A program made the position numbers and the translations under genes. A stretch of 64,000 nucleotides of DNA from Bacillus thuringiensis. Its GTDB lineage: Bacteria > Bacillota > Bacilli > Bacillales > Bacillaceae_G. The notes below the pieces were generated by a model. The model ran no database searches, was not told the origin of the DNA, and saw only the letters and a list, made by a program, of their open reading frames with translations. Positions within the stretch are counted from its first letter, which is position 1. Each line of letters opens with the position of its first letter. Where the stretch lies: positions 186,261 to 250,260 of the forward strand of contig NZ_JACYOF010000003.1 of assembly GCF_014932895.1 (NCBI RefSeq), written 5' to 3'. Below are positions 42,681 through 52,366 of the stretch, piece by piece.

Positions 42681-43391
42681 TTAAAATGAGGCTACCTTTT
42701 CTTCCGTCACTTCCACAATTTCTAAAATTTGTAGCAGGCTCTCCACTTCATAAGTCGGCTTAACATCTGTCAAATTCTCTTTCAAACTAGGATTATACCA
42801 ACACGTATCAATACCGTAATCTTCCCCGCCTTTCATATCAGAAGTTAGCGAATCTCCGACCATTATTACACTTGATTTATCAGTAATCCCAAACTTCTCA
42901 AATGCATAATCAAAAATCTCATGCGCTGGTTTTTGATGGCCAACCTCTTCAGAAATAATAATATGATCAAAGAAGTTACGTAAAGGCGAATTTCCAATTC
43001 TAGATTGTTGCACTTTTGTATATCCATTCGTAATAATACCTAATTTGCAATCTTGAAGATTCTCACATAATTGCACTGCACCTTCTATAAGGTGTACTTC
43101 TTTCCCTAAGTTTTCAAGATATACGTCACTAAATTGCTGCGCATCTACTTTTAGATTATGAAGGGCAAACAATTGTCTAAATCGATCTACCGCTAATTCA
43201 CCTAGCGTAATCATTTTATTTTCTAAATCTCTCCATAATCCATTACTAATCTCTTTATAACTTACAAAATAATCATCATATCCTGCAGGCATACCAAATT
43301 GCACAAACGTATTATGCAATGCGTGTCTTTCCGTTTCATGGAAATCTAATAGTGTGTCATCTACGTCGAATAATATAACTTTGTATTTCAT
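42681..43391 (-). CDS. YjjG-type HAD nucleotidase
   Basis: 236 residues, HAD superfamily. Motif I LFDVDDTLLDF (nucleophile Asp ~9 and Asp ~11), motif II LGIITNGYTKVQQSR, motif III Lys in GHQKPAHEIF, and motif IV MVGDSLTSDMKGG. Cap domain C1, between motifs I and II. Relatives are pyrimidine 5'-nucleotidases that cleanse noncanonical nucleotides (YjjG/YfnB). Cytosolic. Follows the phosphotransferase gene by 34 bp; probably co-transcribed. Confidence 0.85.
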   Translation of the reverse strand: MKYKVILFDVDDTLLDFHETERHALHNTFVQFGMPAGYDDYFVSYKEISNGLWRDLENKMITLGELAVDRFRQLFALHNLKVDAQQFSDVYLENLGKEVHLIEGAVQLCENLQDCKLGIITNGYTKVQQSRIGNSPLRNFFDHIIISEEVGHQKPAHEIFDYAFEKFGITDKSSVIMVGDSLTSDMKGGEDYGIDTCWYNPSLKENLTDVKPTYEVESLLQILEIVEVTEEKVASF

Positions 43392-43425
43392 GTTGGTCTC
43401 CTTAGTTCCTATTTTAAAAGCTTAA

Positions 43426-44370
43426 TTATAAGCTTTTATATATTTCATTATAAAGTGCTTTGACTCGCTCTTTATAGAATACACCTTTATCTTCTATTTT
43501 CAAATGTGCTATAAATAAGTTTGCAAGCATGACCGCTGTATCTAATCTATAAAACAAACTAACAATATGAGGAATAGCGTTAAAGATATTATCATTCTTA
43601 TATCCAGCTTTAAATTCATCCCAACTAACCTCATTCGTTTCAGCTATTCTCATAAGCTCCAATAATGGATGACCAATTAGAGCATTATCCCAATCAACTA
43701 TCGCTTTAATTTCTCCGTTATATCCAATTAAATTTGCTGGTCGAATGTCCATATGTAATAAACACTTTACGTGATCAGCTGTACTAAGAATATGTTCAAT
43801 TGTTTGTGCATCTGGAAGTTTAATATTACAGTTCGTAATTGTATTAAAACCTTCTACTCTTTTCACAATTCGTTCCGCTATATACTTACTAATTGGCTCT
43901 CTAATATTTTGCTCATGATGTAAGCCTTCAATTGACATACTATGAAGATTGTTAACTACCTCCCCTATTTTATACGCAGAAATAGGCATGTGATCCGTAG
44001 CCACATAATCCGATATTAAAAAATCAAGTTCGGTAGAAAGATGCAATTCGTGTATCCTTGGTACTGGAAGACCTTTTGAATTACAAAACTTAGAAAGCTC
44101 TGCTTCCTTTTGCAACGAAATCCGACTATTAAATAAATCTTCATTTATATTTTCTACTTCTCTTTCCCACGGCACTCGAAAAGCTAAAGCTCCCTTTTCT
44201 GAATCTCCGCGAAAAACAATATTTTGCACTCCCGTTCCAATCACCTTTAAATCCTGAACAGCTATTTCCTTATATTCTTGATTTAATATTGTTGCTAGCC
44301 TTCCCCTTAACTCCTCTGCTTTTAAACGTGTATGAATCATTTTATCCCCCGATTCGTAAGTTCTATTCAT
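43426..44370 (-). CDS. aminoglycoside phosphotransferase-family kinase
   Basis: About 314 residues, eukaryotic-like kinase fold. N-lobe VIGTGVQNIVFRGD and ALAFRVPW (Lys replaced by Arg in this strand, odd); catalytic loop LLHMDIRPANLIG, with Asp and Asn as in APH; metal site IVDWDNALIGHPLLEL. Substrate could be an aminoglycoside, a sugar or a small alcohol; no resistance claim can be made from sequence. Two starts have good ribosome sites: 44370 (GGGGGA) and 44340 (CGGGGGA, MIHTRLK). Confidence 0.75.
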   Translation of the reverse strand: MNRTYESGDKMIHTRLKAEELRGRLATILNQEYKEIAVQDLKVIGTGVQNIVFRGDSEKGALAFRVPWEREVENINEDLFNSRISLQKEAELSKFCNSKGLPVPRIHELHLSTELDFLISDYVATDHMPISAYKIGEVVNNLHSMSIEGLHHEQNIREPISKYIAERIVKRVEGFNTITNCNIKLPDAQTIEHILSTADHVKCLLHMDIRPANLIGYNGEIKAIVDWDNALIGHPLLELMRIAETNEVSWDEFKAGYKNDNIFNAIPHIVSLFYRLDTAVMLANLFIAHLKIEDKGVFYKERVKALYNEIYKSL

Positions 44371-44426
44371 CCATTTTCCCCCGGTGCAAACATCCTCATC
44401 AACAAAATTATAGCAACAATAGTAAA

Positions 44427-44453
44427 AGGAGGCTAATCCATATCAGCCTCCCT
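44427..44453 (-). terminator. terminator of the phosphatase gene
   Basis: GGAGGCT (44429-44435) with AGCCTCC (44445-44451); TTTTACT follows on the minus strand. Confidence 0.7.
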
Positions 44454-44458
44454 CCCCA

Positions 44459-45481
44459 TTACTTATCCTCTAGCAATAACACTTTCATTTCTTCTAACGA
44501 TTCTTTCGTAAAGCCAAGAGCTTTTTCAGCGTACGCTTCAACTGATCCGTACTGCTTTTTAATTTCATCGATAGCAGCTTGCAAATATTCGGCGCGTGCT
44601 TCAAACATTGCACCTAATATTGCTCTACTTTCATCGTTTTGTAATTTTGCACCCAAAAAGGCCATCATTTTTTCATTTAATTTTTCACGGAAACCGTTAC
44701 TTAGTAAATAATCTTCCATTACTGTTTTTTCCGGTACACCTAGTAAAAGTAATAATAATGCTGAGCCAAATCCAGTACGGTCTTTTCCAGCTGTACAGTG
44801 GTTTACTAACGGTAAATGTTCCGGATTTTGCGCTAATTGTAAAAAGCTCACGAACGCCTCATTACCACTTACGAAATCTTGATTCATTTTCACAAGATAT
44901 TCGCCTGGTTTCCCTAATACGGATAAGTCACCAACTTGGAAAAACTCGTTTATATTTAAGTCTTTCGCCAAATCTTGCATAACTGGTAAGTACACTTGAC
45001 GAGCGCCCGTAATACTTGGATTTGGTTTATGTTTCACTTCGAAATCTGTACGATAATCACAAATTAACTTTAGGCCAGACTTTTGTAAATACTCGATATC
45101 CCACTCCGTTAGCCCTGCTAATTCTTCAGAACGATACAATTTGCCCCATTTTACTTTACGGCCTTCTGTCGTTTCATACCCTCCCATATCACGGAAGTTA
45201 AATGCTCCTTGTAATGGCAATCTACGCTCAGCCACTGTTACTGCTTGTCCATTACTTCCTACTAATCTAAAATAAGGGCGCTCATTTTCACTAGGGTTTT
45301 CTATTGTGCATGATAATTCTCCATTTACCGTTGCAAGTAATTCTCCATTTTCTTCAATATGATCTGGTGAAGTACTCCAATAAATGCGAACTTCTTCTAT
45401 ATTATTTTCCCACTTTATATGTAGCGTATTATCTTCATTTCGTTCTACAGTTGCTTGTAGCCAATTTCTTTGCTGCTCCAT
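44459..45481 (-). CDS. tyrosine-protein phosphatase (Tyr/Ser phosphatase 3 family)
   Basis: 340 residues. An N-terminal ~85-residue beta domain (fibronectin-like, LHIKWENNIEEVRIYWS) precedes the phosphatase. Signature LQGAFNFRDMGGYET, then YRSEELAGLTEWDIEYL, CDYRTDFEVKHKPNP and the P-loop NHCTAGKDRTG (nucleophile Cys ~228, Arg ~234). Dual-specificity or Tyr/phosphoinositide phosphatase. No signal peptide. Monocistronic with a terminator. Confidence 0.85.
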   Translation of the reverse strand: MEQQRNWLQATVERNEDNTLHIKWENNIEEVRIYWSTSPDHIEENGELLATVNGELSCTIENPSENERPYFRLVGSNGQAVTVAERRLPLQGAFNFRDMGGYETTEGRKVKWGKLYRSEELAGLTEWDIEYLQKSGLKLICDYRTDFEVKHKPNPSITGARQVYLPVMQDLAKDLNINEFFQVGDLSVLGKPGEYLVKMNQDFVSGNEAFVSFLQLAQNPEHLPLVNHCTAGKDRTGFGSALLLLLLGVPEKTVMEDYLLSNGFREKLNEKMMAFLGAKLQNDESRAILGAMFEARAEYLQAAIDEIKKQYGSVEAYAEKALGFTKESLEEMKVLLLEDK

Positions 45482-45571
45482 TCTTTCACCAACGCTTTCT
45501 TCATATAGTCTAATCCTTCTCTATTGTATTATAGAAAAGCTTACTTTGTCGTTTCGGTTTTTCTCTTTATC

Positions 45572-46011
45572 TTACAAACAGGCAAAAAGTTCTTTTACTT
45601 GTTCATAATTTGTACATGGATTCCCTCGAAATACGTATGCGATTTGTTCATTACCTAAATCTTCATGTACAACTGTTCCGCGATCAGGGTGCGAATAAAG
45701 TGAAACTATAATCAGTGGGGGTTTTGTTCATCCCCCACTGATTATTAGTTGAACCAATCGGGATTTTACGGGCAGTTGATCTCCCACCTAACTCCCTCGC
45801 ATTCGCCGAATTTTGGGATGGGAGTCTTACTGCCCGTTAATGCGGGATAAAAATCTTTTACCCGGAACATTCCAGTTGGAGTAACAACCTGAAACCAAAC
45901 AGTTTCCCACTTTTCACCTTCAAAACGTTCAGAAACTTTTTCAATTTTCCAGCCTTCTAACAATACCCCTGGATATATTAAAACGAAAGAATGAAATGTT
46001 TTCTTTAACAT
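45572..46011 (-). pseudogene. hypothetical gene split by bcr1 insertion
   Basis: Part 1 starts at ATG 46011 (MLKKTFHSFVLIYP, GGAGGGG upstream) and reaches FRVKDFY at the repeat. Part 2 resumes on the far side as SHPDRGTVVHEDLGNEQIAY and ends NYEQVKELFACL, stop at 45572-45574. Deleting the element and one ATAAA copy joins the halves in frame (GAT TTT TAT TCG CAC), giving a ~95-residue protein. As it stands, translation runs into the repeat and stops at 45766. Family not recognised. Confidence 0.75.
45695..45851 (+). mobile_element. bcr1-type repeat, copy D
   Basis: GTGAAACTATAATCAGTGGGG to TGCGGG, 147 bp, flanked by ATAAA (45695-45699 and 45847-45851). It interrupts the hypothetical gene on the minus strand. 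Confidence 0.85.
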
Positions 46012-46061
46012 ATATAGCCCCTCCCGATATACGAGTTCGAGGGTAGACGGCATTCATCCTC

Positions 46062-46784
46062 CTAAAACTTCCTCACATATCGCTCGGCAGAACTTAGCAT
46101 CTGACATCCGTTCTTTTCAAAAATATCCTTCATCCACTCATTTTGTATATTTATCTCGCCAATATAATAAGATGCACCTATTTCTTTTAAGACAAACATC
46201 GCCCCTGTAAATAATGCTGTTTCGTATCCTTTATTTCGCATATTTGGAGCAACTGCGAAATACATAAGTTTCCCTTCTTCTAACGTACCCCTCTCAATAT
46301 ATGGGATTACAATTCCTATTGGTTTTTCATCTACAACCGCTGTTAAACAATGTTCTTTCCATTGCTCACCAATTTCTTGTAGCATCATATTTACAAATTG
46401 ATTATAAGCGACTTGTTCTCCCGTCATCTCATTCCACAGTGAATAAAAAGCATCTTCTCCTACTTCTTCAATCAGCTTAAAATCAACTTCACTTTCTACA
46501 TCTTCTACTTCATATATATCCTTAAATACAATCATGTTTTCAGTAACATATTCAAATGAATACGTTTCGAAACATTTCTTATACACATCGTAATTTGGGC
46601 TTTTTGAAGAAATCTCAAAATGTAAATTTTCTATTCCCTCTTTTTCAGCCTCAGCAATACAATATTGCATTATTTCTTCTAATTGCTCTTCTGTAAAAAC
46701 CTCTACATTATTTTCTTTTATCATTATAGAAAAAGCACTTCTTCTTATTTTAAAATGTTTTTCTAACTGTTCTATCGTCGTCAT
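46062..46784 (-). CDS. GNAT-family N-acetyltransferase
   Basis: 240 residues. C-terminal GNAT domain (~residues 100-240): HCLTAVVDEKPIGIVIPYIE, acetyl-CoA loop AVAPNMRNKGYETALFTGAM (variant of QxxGxG/A) and GEINIQNEWMKDIFEKNGC. The N-terminal 100 residues form a second, degenerate half. Acceptor unknown. It is 50 bp upstream of the split hypothetical gene on the same strand; Ser-Ala-Glu-Arg-Tyr C-terminus is intact. Confidence 0.75.
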   Translation of the reverse strand: MTTIEQLEKHFKIRRSAFSIMIKENNVEVFTEEQLEEIMQYCIAEAEKEGIENLHFEISSKSPNYDVYKKCFETYSFEYVTENMIVFKDIYEVEDVESEVDFKLIEEVGEDAFYSLWNEMTGEQVAYNQFVNMMLQEIGEQWKEHCLTAVVDEKPIGIVIPYIERGTLEEGKLMYFAVAPNMRNKGYETALFTGAMFVLKEIGASYYIGEINIQNEWMKDIFEKNGCQMLSSAERYVRKF

Positions 46785-46908
46785 ATTCTTCCCTCATCTT
46801 ATGTCATACTCGAATTTCTAATCGTTCTCCTTGCATGAGCAGGATTGTCCTTGAATATATAGAATACTAGAAAAGATCGCATCTTTAAAGTGCGGAGGAG
46901 GTTCTCCA

Positions 46909-47748
46909 TTGGATATTACAGCGCTGCAACAACAGTTAGAGCTTATACAACAAAATGACTATACGCAACTGCAACATATAGATATAAATGAGTTAACTGT
47001 GAATATGCTTCAATATATCGGAACGACTGATAGTTATGTTCGTTACCAACTTATATATAAATGTTTTGCGCATTTTATTCATCATGAATTCCTTATGGAC
47101 GATCAGCTGAAATTACTTCTACATACTTGTTTAAGTGATGAGTATTTATATTGTGACATTTACTCCCCTCATACAGATGGGGTTTTCACACGTTCTTACA
47201 CTGTTTCTTTAATTGCGTTAATACTCCAATTCGCTAACTCGCACTACTTTTTTACAGAGGAGGATATCGAGGAAATAAAAAACAAACTCATTACATATAC
47301 AAACTTGGAAATGGATTTTCGAGGCTATATTGAAACTAAAGGATGGGCTCATTGTATTGCCCACGTATCTGACGCCTTCACTGAAATTGTGCACAATTCC
47401 TATACGACCTTTGAGTGGTATGAAGAATTAATTCATTGTTTATTAAATAAAATTTTCATTCCATCGGATCTTTTTCATAATAACGAAGATGAACGCATTG
47501 TTACACCGTTACTATCAATGCTGTATCATGACTTCTCGCAAGATGAGTTAATTTCAATTATTCATAAAAAAATAAAAAGGCTTCCTCAAATTAGAAAACG
47601 TCTTTCGCTTAATGAATATTGTATTTTATGTGCCAACATTAAAACCTTTTTACGCACATTATTTTTTAGAACAAAAGATGATCCTAACCTAGCCTTTACA
47701 GCACATAAAACAGAAAGAATGTTAAAAGAACTTCCTAATTATTATTAA
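46909..47748 (+). CDS. DUF2785 protein
   Basis: 279 residues, helical-repeat protein of DUF2785, recognised by RSYTVSLIALIL and ETKGWAHCIAHVSDAFTEIV. TTG start with GGAGGAGG upstream. Function unknown; the family sometimes sits near resistance or detoxification genes. It is followed after 17 bp by a Nudix gene, so the two are probably one transcript. Confidence 0.8.
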   Translation: MDITALQQQLELIQQNDYTQLQHIDINELTVNMLQYIGTTDSYVRYQLIYKCFAHFIHHEFLMDDQLKLLLHTCLSDEYLYCDIYSPHTDGVFTRSYTVSLIALILQFANSHYFFTEEDIEEIKNKLITYTNLEMDFRGYIETKGWAHCIAHVSDAFTEIVHNSYTTFEWYEELIHCLLNKIFIPSDLFHNNEDERIVTPLLSMLYHDFSQDELISIIHKKIKRLPQIRKRLSLNEYCILCANIKTFLRTLFFRTKDDPNLAFTAHKTERMLKELPNYY

Positions 47749-47765
47749 ATATAAGGAGAACAGAT

Positions 47766-48224
47766 ATGGGTTATATTGAAGACATGAGAAATCTAGTAGG
47801 AAATCATCCACTTATTTTAATAGGATCACACGCAATTATATTAAATGAAAAAAATGAAATATTACTGCAGCTTCGTACAGATTTTAAGCGCTGGAGTATT
47901 ATTGGTGGTGCCTTAGAATATAACGAAACACTAGAAGACGCTTTAAAACGAGAAGTATTTGAAGAAACTGGACTTATTATCAAAAATCCAGAAATGTTCC
48001 ATACATATTCTGGCCCAGAATTTTTTCAAACCTATCCAAACGGTGATCAAGTGCATGGTGTACTCGTTGTTTATATTTGCCGCGAATTCCAAGGTGAGCT
48101 TGTATGCAACCAAACGGAATCAAAAGAACTACGCTTCTTTTCACTTGATGAGTTACCTAGTAATCTTCCTTTTGTAATTGAAAGGGTTATTACAGATTTC
48201 AAACAAAAACAAGGGAACGCTTAA
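47766..48224 (+). CDS. Nudix hydrolase
   Basis: 152 residues. The Nudix box fits GX5EX7REUXEEXGU: GGALEYNETLEDALKREVFEE then TGLI, residues ~38-62. Upstream IGSHAIILNEKNEILLQLR is the first strand pair. It would hydrolyse a nucleoside diphosphate derivative with Mg2+. ATG with AAGGAGA. Its stop overlaps the trpS stop by four bases on the opposite strand, with no visible terminator between them. Confidence 0.85.
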   Translation: MGYIEDMRNLVGNHPLILIGSHAIILNEKNEILLQLRTDFKRWSIIGGALEYNETLEDALKREVFEETGLIIKNPEMFHTYSGPEFFQTYPNGDQVHGVLVVYICREFQGELVCNQTESKELRFFSLDELPSNLPFVIERVITDFKQKQGNA

Positions 48225-49219
48225 CGTTCCCTCTCAAACCCAATCCGTTTTTTAATTTCCGCTAAATTGACCTTCGCAATAGCTCGCGCCCTCTCGGCAC
48301 CTCTTTCTAACGCTTCATATAATAAGTGCGGTTCATTCATATACGTTGCGTATTTTTCCCTAGGGCCTGCTAATTCACGGTCTACAACGCGGAATAACTC
48401 TTTTTTCACATCGCCCCATCCAATTCCAGTCTCATACTTTTCACGCATCGACTGAATTTCATCTTCTGTCGCAAATTCTTTATATATCGTAAATAACGTT
48501 TCTAGTTCTTTCGGTTCATTTGGAAGTGAAGAATCTGTTTTTATTTTAAAAATGAGCTTTCGGAGTTTTTCTTGCTCTGCAAATAGTGGGATAACATTTC
48601 CATAGCTCTTGCTCATCTTTCTTCCATCAAGTCCGGGTAAAATTGCACCTTCCTCTTGTATCACATACCCTGGGAGTGTAAATGTCGTGCCAAATGTATG
48701 ATTAAAATACGTCGCAATATCACGAGCAATTTCAATATGCTGAATTTGATCTTTTCCGACAGGTACATGAGTAGCTTGAAATAATAATATGTCAGCCGCC
48801 ATTAAAATCGGGTACGTATATAACCCCATATTAACTCCTGCATCGATTTCTAAACCCGCTTCTTTATTTTGCTCTATCTTCGCTTTATACGCATGAGCAC
48901 GGTTCATAAGTCCTTTAGGAGTTAGACAAGCTAATATCCAGGCTAATTCTAAAATCTCTGGCACTTCTGTTTGGCGATAGAAAATTACATCTTCTCCAAG
49001 TCCAAGTGATAACCAAGTAGCTGCTACCTCTTTCGTATAACTACTAAACTGACTCGGATCATGCACAGCATTTAATGCATGATAGTCAGCTATAAAGTAC
49101 AATGCTTTCCCTTCATTATTCTTTGACATTTGCAATGCAGGTTTAATCGCACCAATATAATTTCCTAAATGCGGATAACCTGTCGGCTTAATTCCTGTTA
49201 ACATTATTTTCTCACTCAA
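48221..49219 (-). CDS. trpS: tryptophanyl-tRNA synthetase
   Basis: 332 residues, class I synthetase. The HIGH-equivalent is TGIKPTGYPHLGNYIG; KMSKS appears as GRKMSKSYGN near residue 195-205. LFQATHVPVGKDQIQH contacts the tRNA/adenylate. TTG 49219 (MSEKIMLTG) is the likely start, with AAGGAGGAG upstream; ATG 49204 is an alternative. It is under a T-box, so this is the tryptophan-starvation-responsive TrpRS. B. cereus strains may carry a second one. Confidence 0.9.
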   Translation of the reverse strand: MSEKIMLTGIKPTGYPHLGNYIGAIKPALQMSKNNEGKALYFIADYHALNAVHDPSQFSSYTKEVAATWLSLGLGEDVIFYRQTEVPEILELAWILACLTPKGLMNRAHAYKAKIEQNKEAGLEIDAGVNMGLYTYPILMAADILLFQATHVPVGKDQIQHIEIARDIATYFNHTFGTTFTLPGYVIQEEGAILPGLDGRKMSKSYGNVIPLFAEQEKLRKLIFKIKTDSSLPNEPKELETLFTIYKEFATEDEIQSMREKYETGIGWGDVKKELFRVVDRELAGPREKYATYMNEPHLLYEALERGAERARAIAKVNLAEIKKRIGFERER

Positions 49220-49237
49220 CCTAACTCCTCCTTTCTC

Positions 49238-49475
49238 AAAATAAAAAGAGCCCCTCATCCTTAAAAAAGGACGAGAGACTCCCGCGGTACCACCTTTATT
49301 AGCTATCATTAATAGCTCACTTCAACTTCTTAACGTGAAGCAACCGTCTTTACCTACTCATTTCAGTTAGAAGCTCCGGAGCCCATTCCATATTCATCCC
49401 TTGCTGATTCCCACCACATATCAGCTCTCTGAAAAGGTTTAAACATGTACTCTTCTCTTTCATTGCTTTTTCGTT
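49238..49475 (-). promoter_or_regulatory. trpS: T-box leader of trpS
   Basis: On the minus strand the T-box sequence AAAGGTGGTACCGCGGGAG (49279-49297) is followed by the terminator CGTCCTT..AAGGATGAGGGGCTC and TTTTT (49241-49275). Upstream, GATATGTGG and TGGGAATCAGC form the specifier-loop region with UGG (Trp) triplets; a second stem GGGCTCCGGAGC follows. Uncharged tRNA-Trp should stabilise the antiterminator. Confidence 0.9.
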
Positions 49476-49610
49476 ATTTTTTACAGTTTATCACATTTCA
49501 CTTCCGAATAAACCCGAATTTTCTGTTTTATATAGCAGGAATTTCCACTTCAATTGTCTAATATTATATAGGTTTGCAGAAATATTCGAAACAACTTTGG
49601 AGGTTTTTTC

Positions 49611-50768
49611 ATGGTAAAATATATATCCATTTTAGGTTCCACAGGATCCATTGGCACATCTGCATTAGATGTCGTTTCAGCTCATCCAGAACATTTTAAA
49701 ATCGTCGGTTTAACCGCAAATTATAATATCGATCTTCTTGAACAACAAATCGAATCGTTTCAGCCTTGCATTGTAAGTGTGGCGACAAAAGAATTAGCGG
49801 ACACATTACGTTCTCGTATTTCCACAAATACGAAGATTACATATGGTAATGATGGTTTAATTGAAGTAGCCACTCATCCTAATACAAATCTTGTATTAAG
49901 TTCTGTTGTCGGAGTTTCAGGATTACTCCCAACGATTGAAGCATTAAAAGCTAAGAAAGATATCGCTATTGCTAACAAAGAAACGTTAGTTGCCGCTGGC
50001 CATATCGTAACTGAACTAGCAAAACAAAACGAATGCCGCTTAATTCCAGTGGATAGTGAGCATTCCGCTATTTTCCAATGTTTAAATGGGGAAAATAATA
50101 AAGAAATTGAAAAGTTAATTGTTACAGCTTCTGGCGGTGCTTTTCGTGATAAAACACGTGAAGAAATGAAAACATTACAAGCAAAAGACGCTTTAAAACA
50201 TCCAAACTGGTTAATGGGGGCAAAACTTACGATTGACTCTGCTACATTAATGAATAAAGGGTTTGAAGTGATGGAAGCGAGATGGCTATTTGATATTCCT
50301 TACGAAAAAATCGATGTTATGATTCATAAAGAAAGTATTATTCACTCTTTAGTAGAGTTTATTGATGGATCAGTCATGGCTCAACTCGGTGCTCCTGATA
50401 TGAGAATGCCAATTCAATATGCATTCCACTATCCTACTCGACTTCCTTCTTCCTATGAAAAATTAAACTTATTAGAAATCGGTAGTTTACATTTTGAAAA
50501 ACCAGATTTAGAGAAGTTCCCATGTCTACAATACGCATATGAATGTGGCAAAATTGGTGGTACTACTCCAGCTGTATTAAATGCAGCGAACGAAATTGCA
50601 AATGCACTATTTCTTAAAAATGAAATACCATTTTTCGATATCGAAAAGACGATTTACAAAACAATTGAAGCTCATCATAACGTAAAAAATCCTTCTCTAG
50701 ATGCTATATTAGAAGCTGATCAATGGGCACGCCAATATGCAAATCAATTATTAATAAAAAAGAGCTAA
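49611..50768 (+). CDS. dxr: 1-deoxy-D-xylulose-5-phosphate reductoisomerase
   Basis: 385 residues, the MEP-pathway enzyme making MEP from DXP with NADPH. Features: NADPH motif [25 protein letters not shown], metal ligands in [11 protein letters not shown] and [13 protein letters not shown], and [12 protein letters not shown]. The C-terminal [10 protein letters not shown] is the family's last block. It is not next to cdsA/rseP/proS here, so it may be the second dxr copy of the B. cereus group. GGAGG upstream; strong bidirectional terminator after it. Confidence 0.9.
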   Translation: MVKYISILGSTGSIGTSALDVVSAHPEHFKIVGLTANYNIDLLEQQIESFQPCIVSVATKELADTLRSRISTNTKITYGNDGLIEVATHPNTNLVLSSVVGVSGLLPTIEALKAKKDIAIANKETLVAAGHIVTELAKQNECRLIPVDSEHSAIFQCLNGENNKEIEKLIVTASGGAFRDKTREEMKTLQAKDALKHPNWLMGAKLTIDSATLMNKGFEVMEARWLFDIPYEKIDVMIHKESIIHSLVEFIDGSVMAQLGAPDMRMPIQYAFHYPTRLPSSYEKLNLLEIGSLHFEKPDLEKFPCLQYAYECGKIGGTTPAVLNAANEIANALFLKNEIPFFDIEKTIYKTIEAHHNVKNPSLDAILEADQWARQYANQLLIKKS

Positions 50769-50797
50769 AACAGTATTATCTGTTTTAGCTCTTTTTT
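50756..50797. terminator. bidirectional terminator dxr / AI-2E transporter
   Basis: AAAAAGAGCTAAAACAG with CTGTTTTAGCTCTTTTTT (17-bp stem) around TATTAT, serving both convergent genes. Confidence 0.9.
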
Positions 50798-51917
50798 ACG
50801 TATTCAACTTAACAAATCTATAACCGTGCGTCACTAATACTTTTAATATCGCATACCCTGGAATTGCTAAAATAATCCCCATAATCCCGAATAAGTTTCC
50901 AGCAGTTAAAATAATAAAAATGATAGTAATCGGGTGAATATCTAACTTTTTCCCCATGACTTGCGGAGAAATAAATTTACCCTCTGCTAATTGTACAACC
51001 ATCATAACGATAATTACCTTTAAAATCATTCCTGGTGAGTCAATAAATGCAATAATTAACGCTGGAGTAATGGCAATAATTGGTCCTACGTACGGAACGA
51101 TATTTACAATCATCGCTAAAATTGCAAGTAATACCGCGTATTTAATACCGATAATTAAATAACCTATTAATAGCATAATACCGATAAACAAGCTAACGAT
51201 AATTTGCCCTCTAATATACGAGCTAATCGCATAATGCATATCATCTAGTATTCTCTTTGCAGCTGGTTGTCTTTGCTCTGAAATAAACTTTAAAAAGTGA
51301 TTTGGCAATTGCTCACCATCTTTTAAAAGATAGAATAAAATGAACGGAACCATAACAAATGTTAAAACGACCTCTGTTACTGTGCTTAAAAAGCCTGTTA
51401 CATTTCCCGTTACTGATGATAACGATTTTGTAAAATCCACTGTATAGTCTTTTACTATATTCGCAACATCAATATTTAAACTCTCTTGAATTTTACCAAG
51501 CAAATTACTTTCTCCAAGTCTACGTGCTGCTCTTTCGATTTCATGACCGAAATACGGTAAGTTACTTATTAACGCATCAATTTGGTCTCTAATAATCGGG
51601 ATAACCGTTACGACTAAAAAGACAAATAGTCCTAACACAAGTATATAGATAGAAGCTATCGATACAATCCTTGAAACGCCTTTTCTTTCCAGAAGAGAAA
51701 CGAATGGATGCAATATGTAAAACAGCACGCCTGCTAATAATACGGGGAAGAAAATTGTTTTTAAAAAGACGATAAACGGAGTAAACACAAAAGAAATTTT
51801 TGTTAGCAGTAATATGTTAATAAACAATAACGCAAAGCCAAGTAACACCGCTAAATAATTTTGTTCTCTAAAAAACTTTTTCAACTTATCTCTTTTTCTT
51901 ATATTTACTTTCTCCAA
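50796..51917 (-). CDS. AI-2E (PerM-type) family membrane exporter
   Basis: 373 residues with about eight TM segments. Blocks: FLKTIFFPVLLAGVLFYILHPFV and GVSRIVSIASIYILVL at the N-terminus. The C-terminal domain has VNIVPYVGPIIAITPALIIAF, QLAEGKFISPQVMGKKLDIHPITIIF and GIMGIILAIPGYAILKV. AI-2 export is unproven for most of the family; some members move Na+/Li+ or protect against peptides. Start TTG 51917 with AAAGAGG eight bases upstream. Confidence 0.8.
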   Translation of the reverse strand: MEKVNIRKRDKLKKFFREQNYLAVLLGFALLFINILLLTKISFVFTPFIVFLKTIFFPVLLAGVLFYILHPFVSLLERKGVSRIVSIASIYILVLGLFVFLVVTVIPIIRDQIDALISNLPYFGHEIERAARRLGESNLLGKIQESLNIDVANIVKDYTVDFTKSLSSVTGNVTGFLSTVTEVVLTFVMVPFILFYLLKDGEQLPNHFLKFISEQRQPAAKRILDDMHYAISSYIRGQIIVSLFIGIMLLIGYLIIGIKYAVLLAILAMIVNIVPYVGPIIAITPALIIAFIDSPGMILKVIIVMMVVQLAEGKFISPQVMGKKLDIHPITIIFIILTAGNLFGIMGIILAIPGYAILKVLVTHGYRFVKLNT

Positions 51918-51937
51918 TGAAACCACCTCTTTGAATA

Positions 51938-51966
51938 ATGAAAAGCCCTTATTCAGGGCTTTTCAT
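51938..51966 (-). terminator. terminator of the GlsB-like gene
   Basis: TGAAAAGCCCT with AGGGCTTTTCA around TATTC, flanked by AT-rich DNA. Confidence 0.75.
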
Positions 51967-51980
51967 TATAATCTAAATCT

Positions 51981-52229
51981 TTATTTTCTTGCAGCTTTCA
52001 CTACAAATGATACAATTAGAATTAGAACAATTGACCCTAATAACGCTGGTACAACATGTATACCACCAAACGAAGGACCCCAAGCTCCAAATAATTTACC
52101 GCCTAACCAAGCTCCTAATAAACCAGCAATTATATTACCAAACATGCCAGTAGGAAAGTTTTTACCTGTAATAGAACCTGCAATTGCACCTATAATAGCA
52201 CCAACTATTAATGTGATAATCCATCCCAT
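51981..52229 (-). CDS. GlsB/YeaQ/YmgE-family small membrane protein
   Basis: 82 residues, three TM helices rich in Gly/Ala: GWIITLIVGAIIGAIAGSITGK, FGNIIAGLLGAWLGGKLFG, and VVPALLGSIVLILIVSFVV. The fold is that of transglycosylase-associated proteins, usually in general stress regulons. No obvious sigma-B promoter was seen upstream. ATG with GGAGGA. Confidence 0.85.
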   Translation of the reverse strand: MGWIITLIVGAIIGAIAGSITGKNFPTGMFGNIIAGLLGAWLGGKLFGAWGPSFGGIHVVPALLGSIVLILIVSFVVKAARK

Positions 52230-52366
52230 TTTTAGTCCTCCATTTCTATTATAGTGTATTTCTTTTTAATACTAAATTATTATGTAACTATTATAATTAT
52301 TATATCCAAAAAAGAAAAATCTTGTCAAATCTATGAAAATAAAGTCTACAAGGAGGTTTTTACCCT

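Noticed and set aside
45766-46053. Independent 95-residue protein
   Set aside because: The last ~25 residues are read from bcr1 sequence; the gene continues beyond the element.
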